NCBI RefSeq assembly: GCF_001808705.1
Contig: NZ_KV794250.1
Location: forward strand, 1-60,467
DNA length: 60,467 bases
Direction: 5' to 3'
Origin: Streptococcus sp. HMSC074B11
GTDB taxonomy: Bacteria; Bacillota; Bacilli; Lactobacillales; Streptococcaceae
Positions 24,991 through 32,331 of the stretch are shown here, in pieces (position 1 is the first letter of the stretch; each line of letters begins with the position of its first letter). The notes beneath the pieces are model-generated. The model ran no database searches. It had not been told where the DNA came from and saw only the letters and a program-made list of their open reading frames with translations. Both the position numbers and the translations under genes were made by a program.

Positions 24991-25715
24991 TGTCTTATCT
25001 ATCAGTAGAATGGCGGAAAACCAAAAAATTTTCCATGTTGATGATTGGTATTTTCTTCTTAGCTTTTTGTAGCCTGATTGGTCTTGGGATTTACTTAGGT
25101 GCAGCTTATTCTATGGTTGCAGAAAGTGAAAAAGTGCCTGTTTTATGGGGACAATTGACCTTCTATTATAGCCAGCTTTTCTTTCCGATTTTGGTCAGCA
25201 TTTATGTAGCCATGATGTTAGGAAAAGAGTTTGATAGGAAAAATATTGAATTTCTCAGAGCTAATAATGTCAGTCTTGGGAAATTATTGTTGGCAAAAGA
25301 AATAGTAATTATCTTGTTTATTGCTGTTTTACAGTTGCTCTTGTTTGGTATTTTTTATGTCAGTGCTCACCTAATTCATTTAGAAATTTCTAATTTGTTC
25401 ACCTACCTCAAGTGGGATTTATTGGGGATTTTTGGAACAATTAGTATGATGGAAGTGCAGTTTTTTGTGACAGCTAAAACTCGTGTTTTCAGTAAATCTG
25501 TGGGAATTGGTGCTATTGGTACTTTCGTAGGATTTATGATGATTTTTGTATCAGATAAATTATCTTTAATTTATCCCTACTCCCAAGCTATGGTGGCAAT
25601 GCGGTCACGGAATTTGATAGACTTTAATTTAGTGGAAATATTGCTGTTTATCATTGTAAATATTCTTCTGTGGGGGATTTTTCATACATTGAGTAATAAA
25701 GAATTGCATAAGTAA
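24987..25715 (+). CDS. LanG-type lantibiotic immunity permease
   Basis: A 242-residue protein with about six membrane helices and the start MMSYLSVEWRKTKKFSMLMIG, similar in plan to the preceding permease. AAAGGAGG lies six bases before ATG, and the gene overlaps lanE by four bases. It completes a LanFEG-like transporter. No lantibiotic biosynthesis gene (LanM, LanB/C or LanT) is present in the window, so the set appears to give resistance or immunity only. Confidence 0.82.
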   Translation: MMSYLSVEWRKTKKFSMLMIGIFFLAFCSLIGLGIYLGAAYSMVAESEKVPVLWGQLTFYYSQLFFPILVSIYVAMMLGKEFDRKNIEFLRANNVSLGKLLLAKEIVIILFIAVLQLLLFGIFYVSAHLIHLEISNLFTYLKWDLLGIFGTISMMEVQFFVTAKTRVFSKSVGIGAIGTFVGFMMIFVSDKLSLIYPYSQAMVAMRSRNLIDFNLVEILLFIIVNILLWGIFHTLSNKELHK

Positions 25716-25719
25716 TGCG

Positions 25720-25743
25720 AAGACTCTTCGGAGTCTTTTTTAT
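25720..25743 (+). terminator. Terminator of the LanFEG operon
   Basis: A 7-bp stem, AAGACTC and GAGTCTT with a stable TTCG loop, is followed by a T-run five bases after the permease stop. Confidence 0.9.
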
Positions 25744-25784
25744 TTGAAAAAAACACCTATTCAGGAAAATAGGTGTGAATAATG

Positions 25785-26147
25785 TTATTTATATCCATAT
25801 TGTTTTAGAGCGTTTTTATATGCTTCGCTACCTTTAAGATAGTAGTCGTGCTTAACTCCGCTAATATCAACAGAAAAGACCCCATCTTTAAATGAATAAT
25901 CTTCTGATCGACTCGTAATATTTTGTCCAGTTAATTCGATCGTATTCTTTTGTTTGTTAATGGTAAAGCTGTCGGCTTCTCCATGCTCAATGGAAGCATT
26001 TTCTCCTTTAATAGTAAACGCCAACTCGTTTCTTTCACTTGAGATCCAATAATACTCACCATCTAAAGATTGGTAGTTGTTTTTTGAGCAAGCAATTAAC
26101 GTAATTATTGATAATGACAACAATAATATGCTAACAATTTTTCTCAT
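25785..26147 (-). CDS. Small lipoprotein of unknown function
   Basis: A 120-residue protein with a signal peptide and lipobox LIAC, placing the lipid on Cys20. The mature part is polar and predicted to be a small beta-rich domain (SLDGEYYWISSERNELAFTIKGENASIEHG). It is monocistronic, with a long perfect inverted repeat about 60 bases upstream. It is likely an ICE cargo surface protein. No family is recognised. Confidence 0.7.
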   Translation of the reverse strand: MRKIVSILLLSLSIITLIACSKNNYQSLDGEYYWISSERNELAFTIKGENASIEHGEADSFTINKQKNTIELTGQNITSRSEDYSFKDGVFSVDISGVKHDYYLKGSEAYKNALKQYGYK

Positions 26148-26204
26148 GTTTCTCGCCTCCTTTTATAATATTACTATACCAAAATAATATTACAAAACTG
26201 TATT

Positions 26205-26254
26205 AATGTCTGTTATAATGGAAATTTCAAATAATGTCCATTATAACAGACATT
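26205..26254. repeat. 18-bp perfect inverted repeat upstream of the lipoprotein gene
   Basis: AATGTCTGTTATAATGGA at 26205-26222 and its exact complement at 26237-26254 are separated by 14 bases. The right arm region also contains a smaller ATGTC/GACAT symmetry. It could be paired operators, a cruciform or a short mobile-element trace. There is no T-run on either side, so it is not a classical terminator. The rest of 26255-26444 holds nothing I recognise. Confidence 0.7.
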
Positions 26255-26444
26255 AGTAAATTATAGAAAAAGATCTATATTTGGCTATAGTTTTACTAAA
26301 TCTCTACGACTATAGATTAAAAATGTATACACTTCTATTTTACAAGTTCAACTTAAGAAAATCCCAATTACAACCATTTAACAAGTAATATAAAAAGAGT
26401 TCAATTGTCAATCCCTTTTTTAGATAAAGAAAATAATAATGGTG

Positions 26445-26807
26445 CTAATTAGGATTAATACCTAAATAAGTTTTAATTTTCTTTTCAAGAAAATCAATAT
26501 GTTGGTTAATTTCAGTTTGTTGCTTATGAAGTTCATCAAGTTGAAAAAATAGTAGTCTAAGTCGTTGAGGAATTGTGGAGTCTCCTTTATATCTTAGGTC
26601 AGCGTATTCTTGCATATTTTTAATAGACATTCCCGTCTTTTTTAATCTAATAATGAATTGAGCCCACGCTATATCAGAGTCATCATAGTATCTACGATTA
26701 TTTTCTTCTCTGTGTGAGTAAATCAATTTTTCTTGCTCATAGTATCGAAGTGTGGGAATAGGAAGTCCAGTTTTTTTAGCAAATTCTCCAATAGAATAGT
26801 AAGCCAT
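26445..26807 (-). CDS. MerR-family regulator
   Basis: A 120-residue protein. The N-terminal MerR winged helix is YSIGEFAKKTGLPIPTLRYYEQEKLIYSHREENNRRYYDDSD, and a dimerisation coiled coil covers about 83-115. No cysteine metal site is seen, so an organic or redox signal is likelier, as in AdhR-like members. It is divergent from a short-chain dehydrogenase gene whose promoter has the 19-bp spacer typical of MerR control. Confidence 0.88.
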   Translation of the reverse strand: MAYYSIGEFAKKTGLPIPTLRYYEQEKLIYSHREENNRRYYDDSDIAWAQFIIRLKKTGMSIKNMQEYADLRYKGDSTIPQRLRLLFFQLDELHKQQTEINQHIDFLEKKIKTYLGINPN

Positions 26808-26878
26808 AATATTTCCCCCCTTTATTTTTTATTATTTTAGCATAATTTTTAAAAAATTAAAAAATTTTCAGTTTTCTC

Positions 26879-26909
26879 TTGACATAAAGTGCGCTTTACT
26901 ATGTAAAAT
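26879..26909 (+). promoter_or_regulatory. MerR-type promoter of the SDR gene
   Basis: TTGACA (26879-26884) and TAAAAT (26904-26909) are 19 bases apart, longer than the normal 17. The spacer begins with the near-palindrome TAAAGTGCGCTTTA at 26885-26898. This is the hallmark of promoters activated by MerR proteins through DNA untwisting. The 5' leader to the SDR gene is about 175 bases and contains no other convincing gene. Confidence 0.8.
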
Positions 26910-27090
26910 ACATAGTATCAAAGGAATTTGATATAAAGCTAGGAGAGGAGGTAATACCATATAGACGAAAAATTGGTTTGAAGGAATAGAGAGCTCCAAA
27001 GGGGCTTAGTGATAAGGCTGTCAAGAACCTTGATGGGAGCAGCGACTCTTATAAAAAATGCAAATAGCAATCTGTAAAGGAGAAAATAGT

Positions 27091-27846
27091 ATGGAACAAA
27101 CGAAGAATTATACTTGTATTACTGGAGCCAGTGCTGGTATAGGAGCGGAGACAGCAAGACAATTTGCAAAATTAGGAACGAATCTTATTTTAATTGCTCG
27201 GCGTCAAGAACGACTAGAAAAATTGAAGCAAGATATTTTGAACCATTATCCGGATTTAGATGTTGTTATTAAAGTTGTTGATTTATCGAAGTCCAGTAAT
27301 GTTTTTGCTCTTTATGAAAGCTTGAAAAAATATCACATTACTACGCTAATAAATAATGCTGGTTTTGGAAATTATGATAAGGTTGAATCTCAAGATTTAG
27401 AAAAGATAATAACATTAATCCATCTAAACATTGAAGCTTTAACAATTCTATCAACTCTATATGTGAGAGATTATAAAGATTGTAAAGGCGCTCAATTGAT
27501 TAACTTATCATCTAGAGGCGGATACATGATGGTTCCAAATGCAGTTACATACTGTGCAAGTAAATTTTATGTCAGTGCTTTTACAGAAGGCTTGGCATTG
27601 GAACTAGAGGCAAATCAACATCAATTAAAAGCTAAGGTTTTAGCTCCAGCTGCCACAAAAACGGAATTCGGTCAAGTTGCTACAGATTCTAAAGAATATG
27701 ATTATGATGAGCATTTTGCTAAATATCACACAAGTGAAGAGATGGCACAATTTTTGATGGAATTATATCAAAGTGACAAAGTTGTTGGTTTAGTTGATGT
27801 TACAAATTTTGAATTTCATCTTAGCGGACCACTACTTAATTATTAA
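27091..27846 (+). CDS. Short-chain dehydrogenase/reductase
   Basis: The start MEQTKNYTCITGASAG was chosen because AAGGAG lies eight bases upstream. The 251-residue enzyme has the NAD(P)-binding TGASAGIG near residue 10, INNAGFG near 86 and the catalytic pattern Ser ... YCASK. ARRQERL after the second strand favours NADP. The substrate is unknown. Regulation by the divergent MerR protein suggests a detoxification role against reactive aldehydes or similar stress. Confidence 0.88.
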   Translation: MEQTKNYTCITGASAGIGAETARQFAKLGTNLILIARRQERLEKLKQDILNHYPDLDVVIKVVDLSKSSNVFALYESLKKYHITTLINNAGFGNYDKVESQDLEKIITLIHLNIEALTILSTLYVRDYKDCKGAQLINLSSRGGYMMVPNAVTYCASKFYVSAFTEGLALELEANQHQLKAKVLAPAATKTEFGQVATDSKEYDYDEHFAKYHTSEEMAQFLMELYQSDKVVGLVDVTNFEFHLSGPLLNY

Positions 27847-27910
27847 TTATTTTAATAAATAGATATAATATGTATTGAATAATAATAGTTGTAGCCATTT
27901 TATGACAAGA

Positions 27911-27947
27911 AAAAAGCTTCTGAAATGTTAGATTTCAGAAGCTTTTT
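27911..27947. terminator. Bidirectional terminator
   Basis: A 16-bp stem AAAAAGCTTCTGAAAT with its complement, a 5-base loop and T-runs on both strands. It ends the SDR transcript and may also serve the convergent fic gene. Confidence 0.9.
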
Positions 27948-28038
27948 GTCTATCTATTATGATTTAAACCTTGGTAAGTTATAATTTTCTGTGATATTTA
28001 GGATATTTAAAAATATAGAAGTATTTTTGTAGACTAAT

Positions 28039-28650
28039 TTACAATTTTTCCAGTATTTTACCAAGTAGTTCTTCTAACTTTCTTAAATCTCCATAGACTG
28101 TTCCGTCCATATAAAGATTGTAAACCTCGTCATCTTGCTCCACACGTATTTGTGCAGAATATCCTTTTGACAGTGCTAAGGAACGAATAACTTCTCGTTG
28201 AGTTCGTCCATTACCTTCTCGGAAGGGATGGAAATAATTAAGATTATCAAGAATTTTTGCTAATTGTTTAATAATCCCATCTTTTGAATTAGCAGTTTGA
28301 TAATAGGTATGAATAAGGCGGTTTATATATACTTGGGCAGTACTGAAAGATTGTATTGACATAAAAGGATTCCCATTTTTTGAGATATTCACCTTGCGAA
28401 ATTGCCCCGCCCAAGCATAGACATCTTGAAATAAATATTTATGAATGGCTAAAATATCACTAATGGAATATACTTCAATGGTTTTCAAGCGCAAGTCTGC
28501 AAGCCTTTTAGTAACGAATAAATGCTCATTCCGATAGGCTTCTTCAATATTTGTAATATTTTGTTTGTTGATTAAGACTGTAGAATTTGGATAGGTATAT
28601 TGGTGATTGGGGTCAATGTACTCATAGCCTTCGTATTGATTTTTAACCAA
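28039..28650 (-). CDS. fic: Fic-family AMP-transferase toxin
   Basis: A 203-residue protein with the complete Fic core HPFREGNGR at 141-149 (catalytic His141) and the flap region KNGNPFMS. Fic enzymes transfer AMP to target proteins such as gyrase or topoisomerase IV. It lacks the inhibitory motif itself, and a separate antitoxin encoded just upstream has it, so this is a class I, VbhT/VbhA-like pair. The genes overlap by eight bases. It is ICE cargo and may stabilise the element. Confidence 0.9.
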   Translation of the reverse strand: MVKNQYEGYEYIDPNHQYTYPNSTVLINKQNITNIEEAYRNEHLFVTKRLADLRLKTIEVYSISDILAIHKYLFQDVYAWAGQFRKVNISKNGNPFMSIQSFSTAQVYINRLIHTYYQTANSKDGIIKQLAKILDNLNYFHPFREGNGRTQREVIRSLALSKGYSAQIRVEQDDEVYNLYMDGTVYGDLRKLEELLGKILEKL

Positions 28651-28831
28651 TATTCAATTCCTTTCGTTTGTTGATAACATAAGTTTTTAAATCAATCACA
28701 TCTTGAACAGTAGGTTCATAATTTTCAATCATTGATGACCCAATAGCATACCAGACAGTATCAAAATCTGAAAAGTTATCAAAGGGAATTCCTAAAATTG
28801 TTAATTCTTCTTTATTTACATCAAGAGTCAT
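28643..28831 (-). CDS. Fic antitoxin, VbhA-like
   Basis: A 62-residue protein with an inhibitory helix: Ser32-Ser-Met-Ile-Glu36-Asn37 fits the S/T-x-x-x-E-G/N motif, whose glutamate blocks ATP gamma-phosphate positioning in Fic active sites. AAGGAGG is well placed upstream. It is translated before, and overlaps, the fic gene, the usual order for keeping toxin in check. Confidence 0.85.
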   Translation of the reverse strand: MTLDVNKEELTILGIPFDNFSDFDTVWYAIGSSMIENYEPTVQDVIDLKTYVINKRKELNIG

Positions 28832-28909
28832 GGCACACCTCCTTGTATAGAGTTACCCTTATTATACCATAAAATCGGTATTTTCACCTAAAGGATAGAG
28901 ACTGTTATT

Positions 28910-28938
28910 AAAGGCTGAGACGATTTGTCTCAGCCTTT
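28910..28938. terminator. Bidirectional terminator upstream of the tetR gene
   Basis: A 12-bp stem AAAGGCTGAGAC with loop GATTT and its complement, with T/A tracts on both sides. It insulates the fic and TetR modules. Confidence 0.8.
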
Positions 28939-28999
28939 TGGATTGAAGATAAGGTCATCTTAGAAACACTCCTAAGGAAAGTTTTGAGTATTTTTTTAT

Positions 29000-29054
29000 T
29001 TGACAAATATAAGTAGACGGTGTATACTTTATAAAAAGTAGACAACGTATACTT
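29000..29054 (+). promoter_or_regulatory. TetR promoter with tandem operators
   Basis: TTGACA (29000-29005) and TATACT (29023-29028) are 17 bases apart. Two 19-bp near-palindromes, AAGTAGAC-NNN-GTATACTT, lie at 29011-29029 and 29036-29054, one across the -10 box and one over the start of transcription. They fit autorepression by the TetR protein encoded next. Confidence 0.82.
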
Positions 29055-29074
29055 CGATAAGGAAAGGTGGTCAA

Positions 29075-29668
29075 ATGAAACGGAATACGGAAGAACTGAA
29101 AGAAAAGTTAATTTCGGTCGGCATTGAAGAAATCAGAACTAACGGGATTGACCGGATGTCTATGCGTACAATAGCTCAAAAATGTGGGGTGACTCATGGA
29201 GCTCCCTATAAGCATTTTGGAAGTAAAGATAGATATATTCAAGTTGTTATGGAACACTTATCAATGTTCTTTTTGAAAAATATGATACTTGGAATTGATA
29301 CTTCCATAGATGCAAGAACTCAACTAACTCTGATGGGCTGTAACTTTGTAAGGTTTGCCCAAGAGGAAACCTATCTATTTGAAGCATTATTTATCAAATT
29401 TCCATATAACTATATGGAGTTATCCCAGGAAACTATTTCAGTCAACTCCTCTTTACCAGGATTTGAACATTTTAAGTCGGTAGCGTTAAGACTTAAAGAT
29501 GAGGAAAATCTTTCTAGTGGTGACGCAGAAATTTTGATCCATTTTTGGAGTTTTATTGCTGGTTTGGCTCTATTGGTAAGGAGTCCTGTTGGAGAAAGCT
29601 TTAAAGAAAATGATGTTCAAAAGACCGTCAGAACGATGCTTGATATTTATATAAAAGGAGATAGCTGA
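29075..29668 (+). CDS. TetR-family regulator
   Basis: A 197-residue protein with an N-terminal TetR helix-turn-helix (GIDRMSMRTIAQKCGVTHGAPYKHFGSKDRY at about 25-55) and a TetR_C-type ligand domain. The WHG-like C-terminal region fits the type found with drug or electrophile sensors. Its stop overlaps the start of a quinone-reductase-like gene by one base, so it likely controls this two-gene operon through the tandem operators upstream. Confidence 0.9.
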   Translation: MKRNTEELKEKLISVGIEEIRTNGIDRMSMRTIAQKCGVTHGAPYKHFGSKDRYIQVVMEHLSMFFLKNMILGIDTSIDARTQLTLMGCNFVRFAQEETYLFEALFIKFPYNYMELSQETISVNSSLPGFEHFKSVALRLKDEENLSSGDAEILIHFWSFIAGLALLVRSPVGESFKENDVQKTVRTMLDIYIKGDS

Positions 29669-30231
29669 TGAATGTTTTAATAATCTATTCACATCCGAAT
29701 GAAACAAGTTATAATGCATCAATCCTTCAAACTGTGCAAAAGCATTTAGCACCAGAGCATGAGGTTAAAATAGTAGACTTATATAAAGAAAACTTTGATC
29801 CGGTTTTACGTTTTGATGAAAGGCATAAAAGGAGAGATTTACAGCATAATGAAGACATGAAACCGTATAGAGATTTATTGAGTTGGGCGGATCAGTTGAT
29901 TTTTATTTTCCCTACTTGGTGGAGTGGAATGCCAGCTATTTTAAAAGGTTTTATTGATCGTGTTTTTGTTGCAGGTTTTGCTTATCAGAATGGACCTCGA
30001 GGTCCGGTGGGGCAACTAGATGGAAAAGCGTGGATCATTACGACGCATAATACGCCAAAAATTTTTCTTCCTTTTTCTCAAGACTACGCAAAGGTTCTAA
30101 AATCTCAAATCTTGAAACCCTGTGGTATTAAACCGGTTAAAATGACACAAGTTACACGAGTGGAGTATATGAGTGATCGTCAACGGAAAGAAGAACTCGA
30201 AAAAATCGCACAGATAACCAAAAGGATTTAA
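29668..30231 (+). CDS. NAD(P)H-dependent flavin oxidoreductase (NQO/KefF/MdaB fold)
   Basis: A 187-residue flavodoxin-like protein beginning MNVLIIYSHPNETSYN (FMN/FAD phosphate loop), with FPTWWSGMPAILKGFIDRVF, the signature of the NADPH:quinone reductase family. These enzymes reduce quinones or nitro compounds by two electrons. ATG overlaps the TetR stop codon (TGATG), giving translational coupling. The inducing compound is unknown. Confidence 0.85.
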   Translation: MNVLIIYSHPNETSYNASILQTVQKHLAPEHEVKIVDLYKENFDPVLRFDERHKRRDLQHNEDMKPYRDLLSWADQLIFIFPTWWSGMPAILKGFIDRVFVAGFAYQNGPRGPVGQLDGKAWIITTHNTPKIFLPFSQDYAKVLKSQILKPCGIKPVKMTQVTRVEYMSDRQRKEELEKIAQITKRI

Positions 30232-30273
30232 AAACGTGCGTTACAAGTCATGATAGAGCATACAGAAGATGGG

Positions 30274-30440
30274 TAAAGAGGCTGGGACAAAAAGATTTCA
30301 ATTTTTAAAAATCTTAATTACTAAGCCCTTCAAATCTATAATTAAATGCGAAAAGCGAACAAAGCAGAATTCTGATTACCAGAAAACTAGTTTTGTTCGC
30401 TTTTTATATTTGAGATCGGACTTTTGTCCCAGCCTCTTTA
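30274..30440. repeat. MITE-like intergenic repeat with nested inverted repeats
   Basis: The outer ends TAAAGAGGCTGGGACAAAA and its near-exact complement at 30421-30440 enclose 167 bases. Inside are AAAAGCGAACAAA (30351-30363) and its complement (30392-30404). Ends of the GAGGCTGGGACAAAA type recur between genes in streptococci and enterococci. It can fold into one long hairpin and lies between convergent genes, where it may also act as a terminator. Confidence 0.7.
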
Positions 30441-30473
30441 TTTTATATTGTTTTTAGAATTAAAATATTGAGA

Positions 30474-31628
30474 TTAAGATTTATCTTTCTTAAACGCCCC
30501 TGCTTGTGCATACAATAACCATGATAAGGTAATCATAATAGCTGCGAAAACAGAAATTCCTGAGAATCCTGTAAATTTCACAAAGAGAACTCCTCCCACT
30601 ATACCTGCAATTGTTTCACCTAAATACATTACTGCATTTGATAATGAAGAAATCGTACTTCGTGCATTTTCAACAGTACCTTGCAAAGTCGTCATAAACA
30701 AAGGAAAAATAAATCCATTATTTATATAGATAATTGTTAATAAAATTTCGGCTACCCAAAAATTATTAGCAAAAGGTAGAATAAGATAGAGGATAATTAA
30801 TGTAAGTAATTCAGTTTTAAAAGTTCTTTGTAAACCAAATCTTTTAACCAATTGACTTCCAAATAAAGACCCCAATAAGTTACCCGCACCAATAGCTATA
30901 ATTGCAGTACTAATGTTAGTTAAACTCATATTAAAGTCATTGGTAAACCATGTAGATATAAAGGTAATGGCTGTAAAAGAACCTGTTTGAAAAACAAAAT
31001 AAGCAATTAGATAACTAACTGATTTTTTATTAGTTAGGACATTTTTATAAGCCTCTGTAAAAGAAATTCTATTTGCTTTTCCAATTTCAAGTTTTGGTAG
31101 AAAAATATGGATTAAAATGAGAAGTATTAAGGAAGCAAACGCAATCGTATAAAAGGGAGTTTGCCAAGAAAAGTTTGCCAGATAGCCACCAATAGGTACC
31201 CCAGCCATTTGAGAAACGGATAAACCAGCGGTCGCATATCCCATAACCTGCACAATATACTTTTTATCAACAACAATAGGAATTGAAGCCCAAACTTGTG
31301 GAGTTACAAATGAAGCACTGATACCTGCAAATAAGCGAAAAAGGAGCATTAAAGGAAAACTTGTTGCAAAACCACATAGAAAAGTTGAAATGGTAAAAGC
31401 AATCAGCCCATAAGTCATTACTTTTTTTCTATCACGACCATCTGAAATTGGGCCTGATATAAGGGCAAATACAGCATAACCTATTGCATATGCGCTGACC
31501 ATCCAACCAGAAACTGAAGAATTTATATTATATAGGTTTGCTAAAGTTGGAAGCAGTGGAGAAATTAAAAATGTATCAGTTCCTATAATGAACATTGTTA
31601 AGAAGAACAAAAGAGAGTATTTTTTCAT
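30474..31628 (-). CDS. MFS multidrug efflux transporter (DHA1-like)
   Basis: A 384-residue protein with 12 predicted membrane helices and motif A-like sequence ISGPISDGRDRKKVM between helices 2 and 3, and motif C-like GVPIGGYLA in helix 5. It resembles proton-driven drug exporters of the AraJ/YdhP type. Its own ribosome site is weak, and a 10-codon leader with a strong site precedes it. It is divergent from an ArsR-family gene that probably represses it. Confidence 0.87.
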   Translation of the reverse strand: MKKYSLLFFLTMFIIGTDTFLISPLLPTLANLYNINSSVSGWMVSAYAIGYAVFALISGPISDGRDRKKVMTYGLIAFTISTFLCGFATSFPLMLLFRLFAGISASFVTPQVWASIPIVVDKKYIVQVMGYATAGLSVSQMAGVPIGGYLANFSWQTPFYTIAFASLILLILIHIFLPKLEIGKANRISFTEAYKNVLTNKKSVSYLIAYFVFQTGSFTAITFISTWFTNDFNMSLTNISTAIIAIGAGNLLGSLFGSQLVKRFGLQRTFKTELLTLIILYLILPFANNFWVAEILLTIIYINNGFIFPLFMTTLQGTVENARSTISSLSNAVMYLGETIAGIVGGVLFVKFTGFSGISVFAAIMITLSWLLYAQAGAFKKDKS

Positions 31629-31684
31629 TGTATATTAACATCACTTTCTAAGAATATTTTTGTTATAAGTTATAAATATATACT

Positions 31685-31717
31685 TTACGTAATAATGGCT
31701 ATCCAGTTCTGTTTCAT
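31685..31717 (-). CDS. 10-codon leader peptide before the MFS gene
   Basis: A very good ribosome site (AGGAGGTG) four to five bases before ATG encodes only MKQNWIAIIT. The stop lies 56 bases before the MFS start, which itself has no strong site. The arrangement suggests leader-controlled translation or transcription, as for some antibiotic efflux genes, or a truncated older gene. No clear terminator hairpin is seen between them. Confidence 0.45.
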   Translation of the reverse strand: MKQNWIAIIT

Positions 31718-31733
31718 AAAACACCTCCTTTTT

Positions 31734-31771
31734 AAATTTAATAGTTAAACAATTATTGAACTATTAAATTT
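31734..31771. promoter_or_regulatory. Operator palindrome between the MFS and ArsR genes
   Basis: A perfect 13-bp inverted repeat, AAATTTAATAGTT and its complement with a 12-base spacer, lies in the divergent promoter region. A further half site TTCAATAGT lies at about 31835. Binding by the ArsR-type protein is inferred. Confidence 0.75.
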
Positions 31772-31854
31772 TATATTATCACTATAATGCAGAAAAGTCA
31801 ACGACGGCCGTACAAAAAATTGACAAGTGTTTATTTCAATAGTAAAATTACTTT

Positions 31855-32157
31855 ATGACTATGAAACAATATAACCTTAGCGAAGATGATTTAAGAGTTA
31901 AAATTTTTAAAGCATTAGCAGATAATGTTCGTCTAAAAATTATTAGATTACTGTACAGAGCGAATACTGAACTAAGTTGTGGAGAAATTGGCGATTTGCT
32001 CATTATTAGTAAATCAGCTGCTTCGTATCATTTTAAAACTTTGCGAGAAGCTGGTCTTACTACAACAAGAAAAGTAGGTCAGAATAAATTTGTAAAGTTA
32101 AATCATGAGACATTTGATACTTTCTTACCTGGCTTTCTTAATTCTTTAGACAAATAA
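31855..32157 (+). CDS. ArsR-family winged-helix repressor
   Basis: A 100-residue regulator with RVKIFKALADNVRLKIIRLL and the recognition helix ISKSAASYHFKTLREAGL. One cysteine occurs (LSCGEIG), but no ELCVCDLM-type metal pair, so the inducer is probably not a classical soft metal. It is divergent from the MFS pump and separated from it by a long palindrome, which argues for local control of efflux. No strong ribosome site is visible before either possible ATG. Confidence 0.85.
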   Translation: MTMKQYNLSEDDLRVKIFKALADNVRLKIIRLLYRANTELSCGEIGDLLIISKSAASYHFKTLREAGLTTTRKVGQNKFVKLNHETFDTFLPGFLNSLDK

Positions 32158-32331
32158 GCAAATGCATTTCAACTAGACCAGTAGTTTTTTTGTGTTAACG
32201 GGGAGGTATACCTAAATTGTCAAATTAAGTTAGATTTTTCATGTCATGTAACTCAGAAAAACTTGGTATGGTGTTTGATAATTTAGGAAATTAAAAAAAT
32301 AAACATTATATCCTTAGGTGAGGCAAAATTC

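Noticed and set aside
21035..25715. A complete lantibiotic biosynthesis cluster
   Set aside because: No LanA precursor with a core peptide, LanM, LanB/C, LanT or protease gene is present; only sensing and immunity-type genes are seen.
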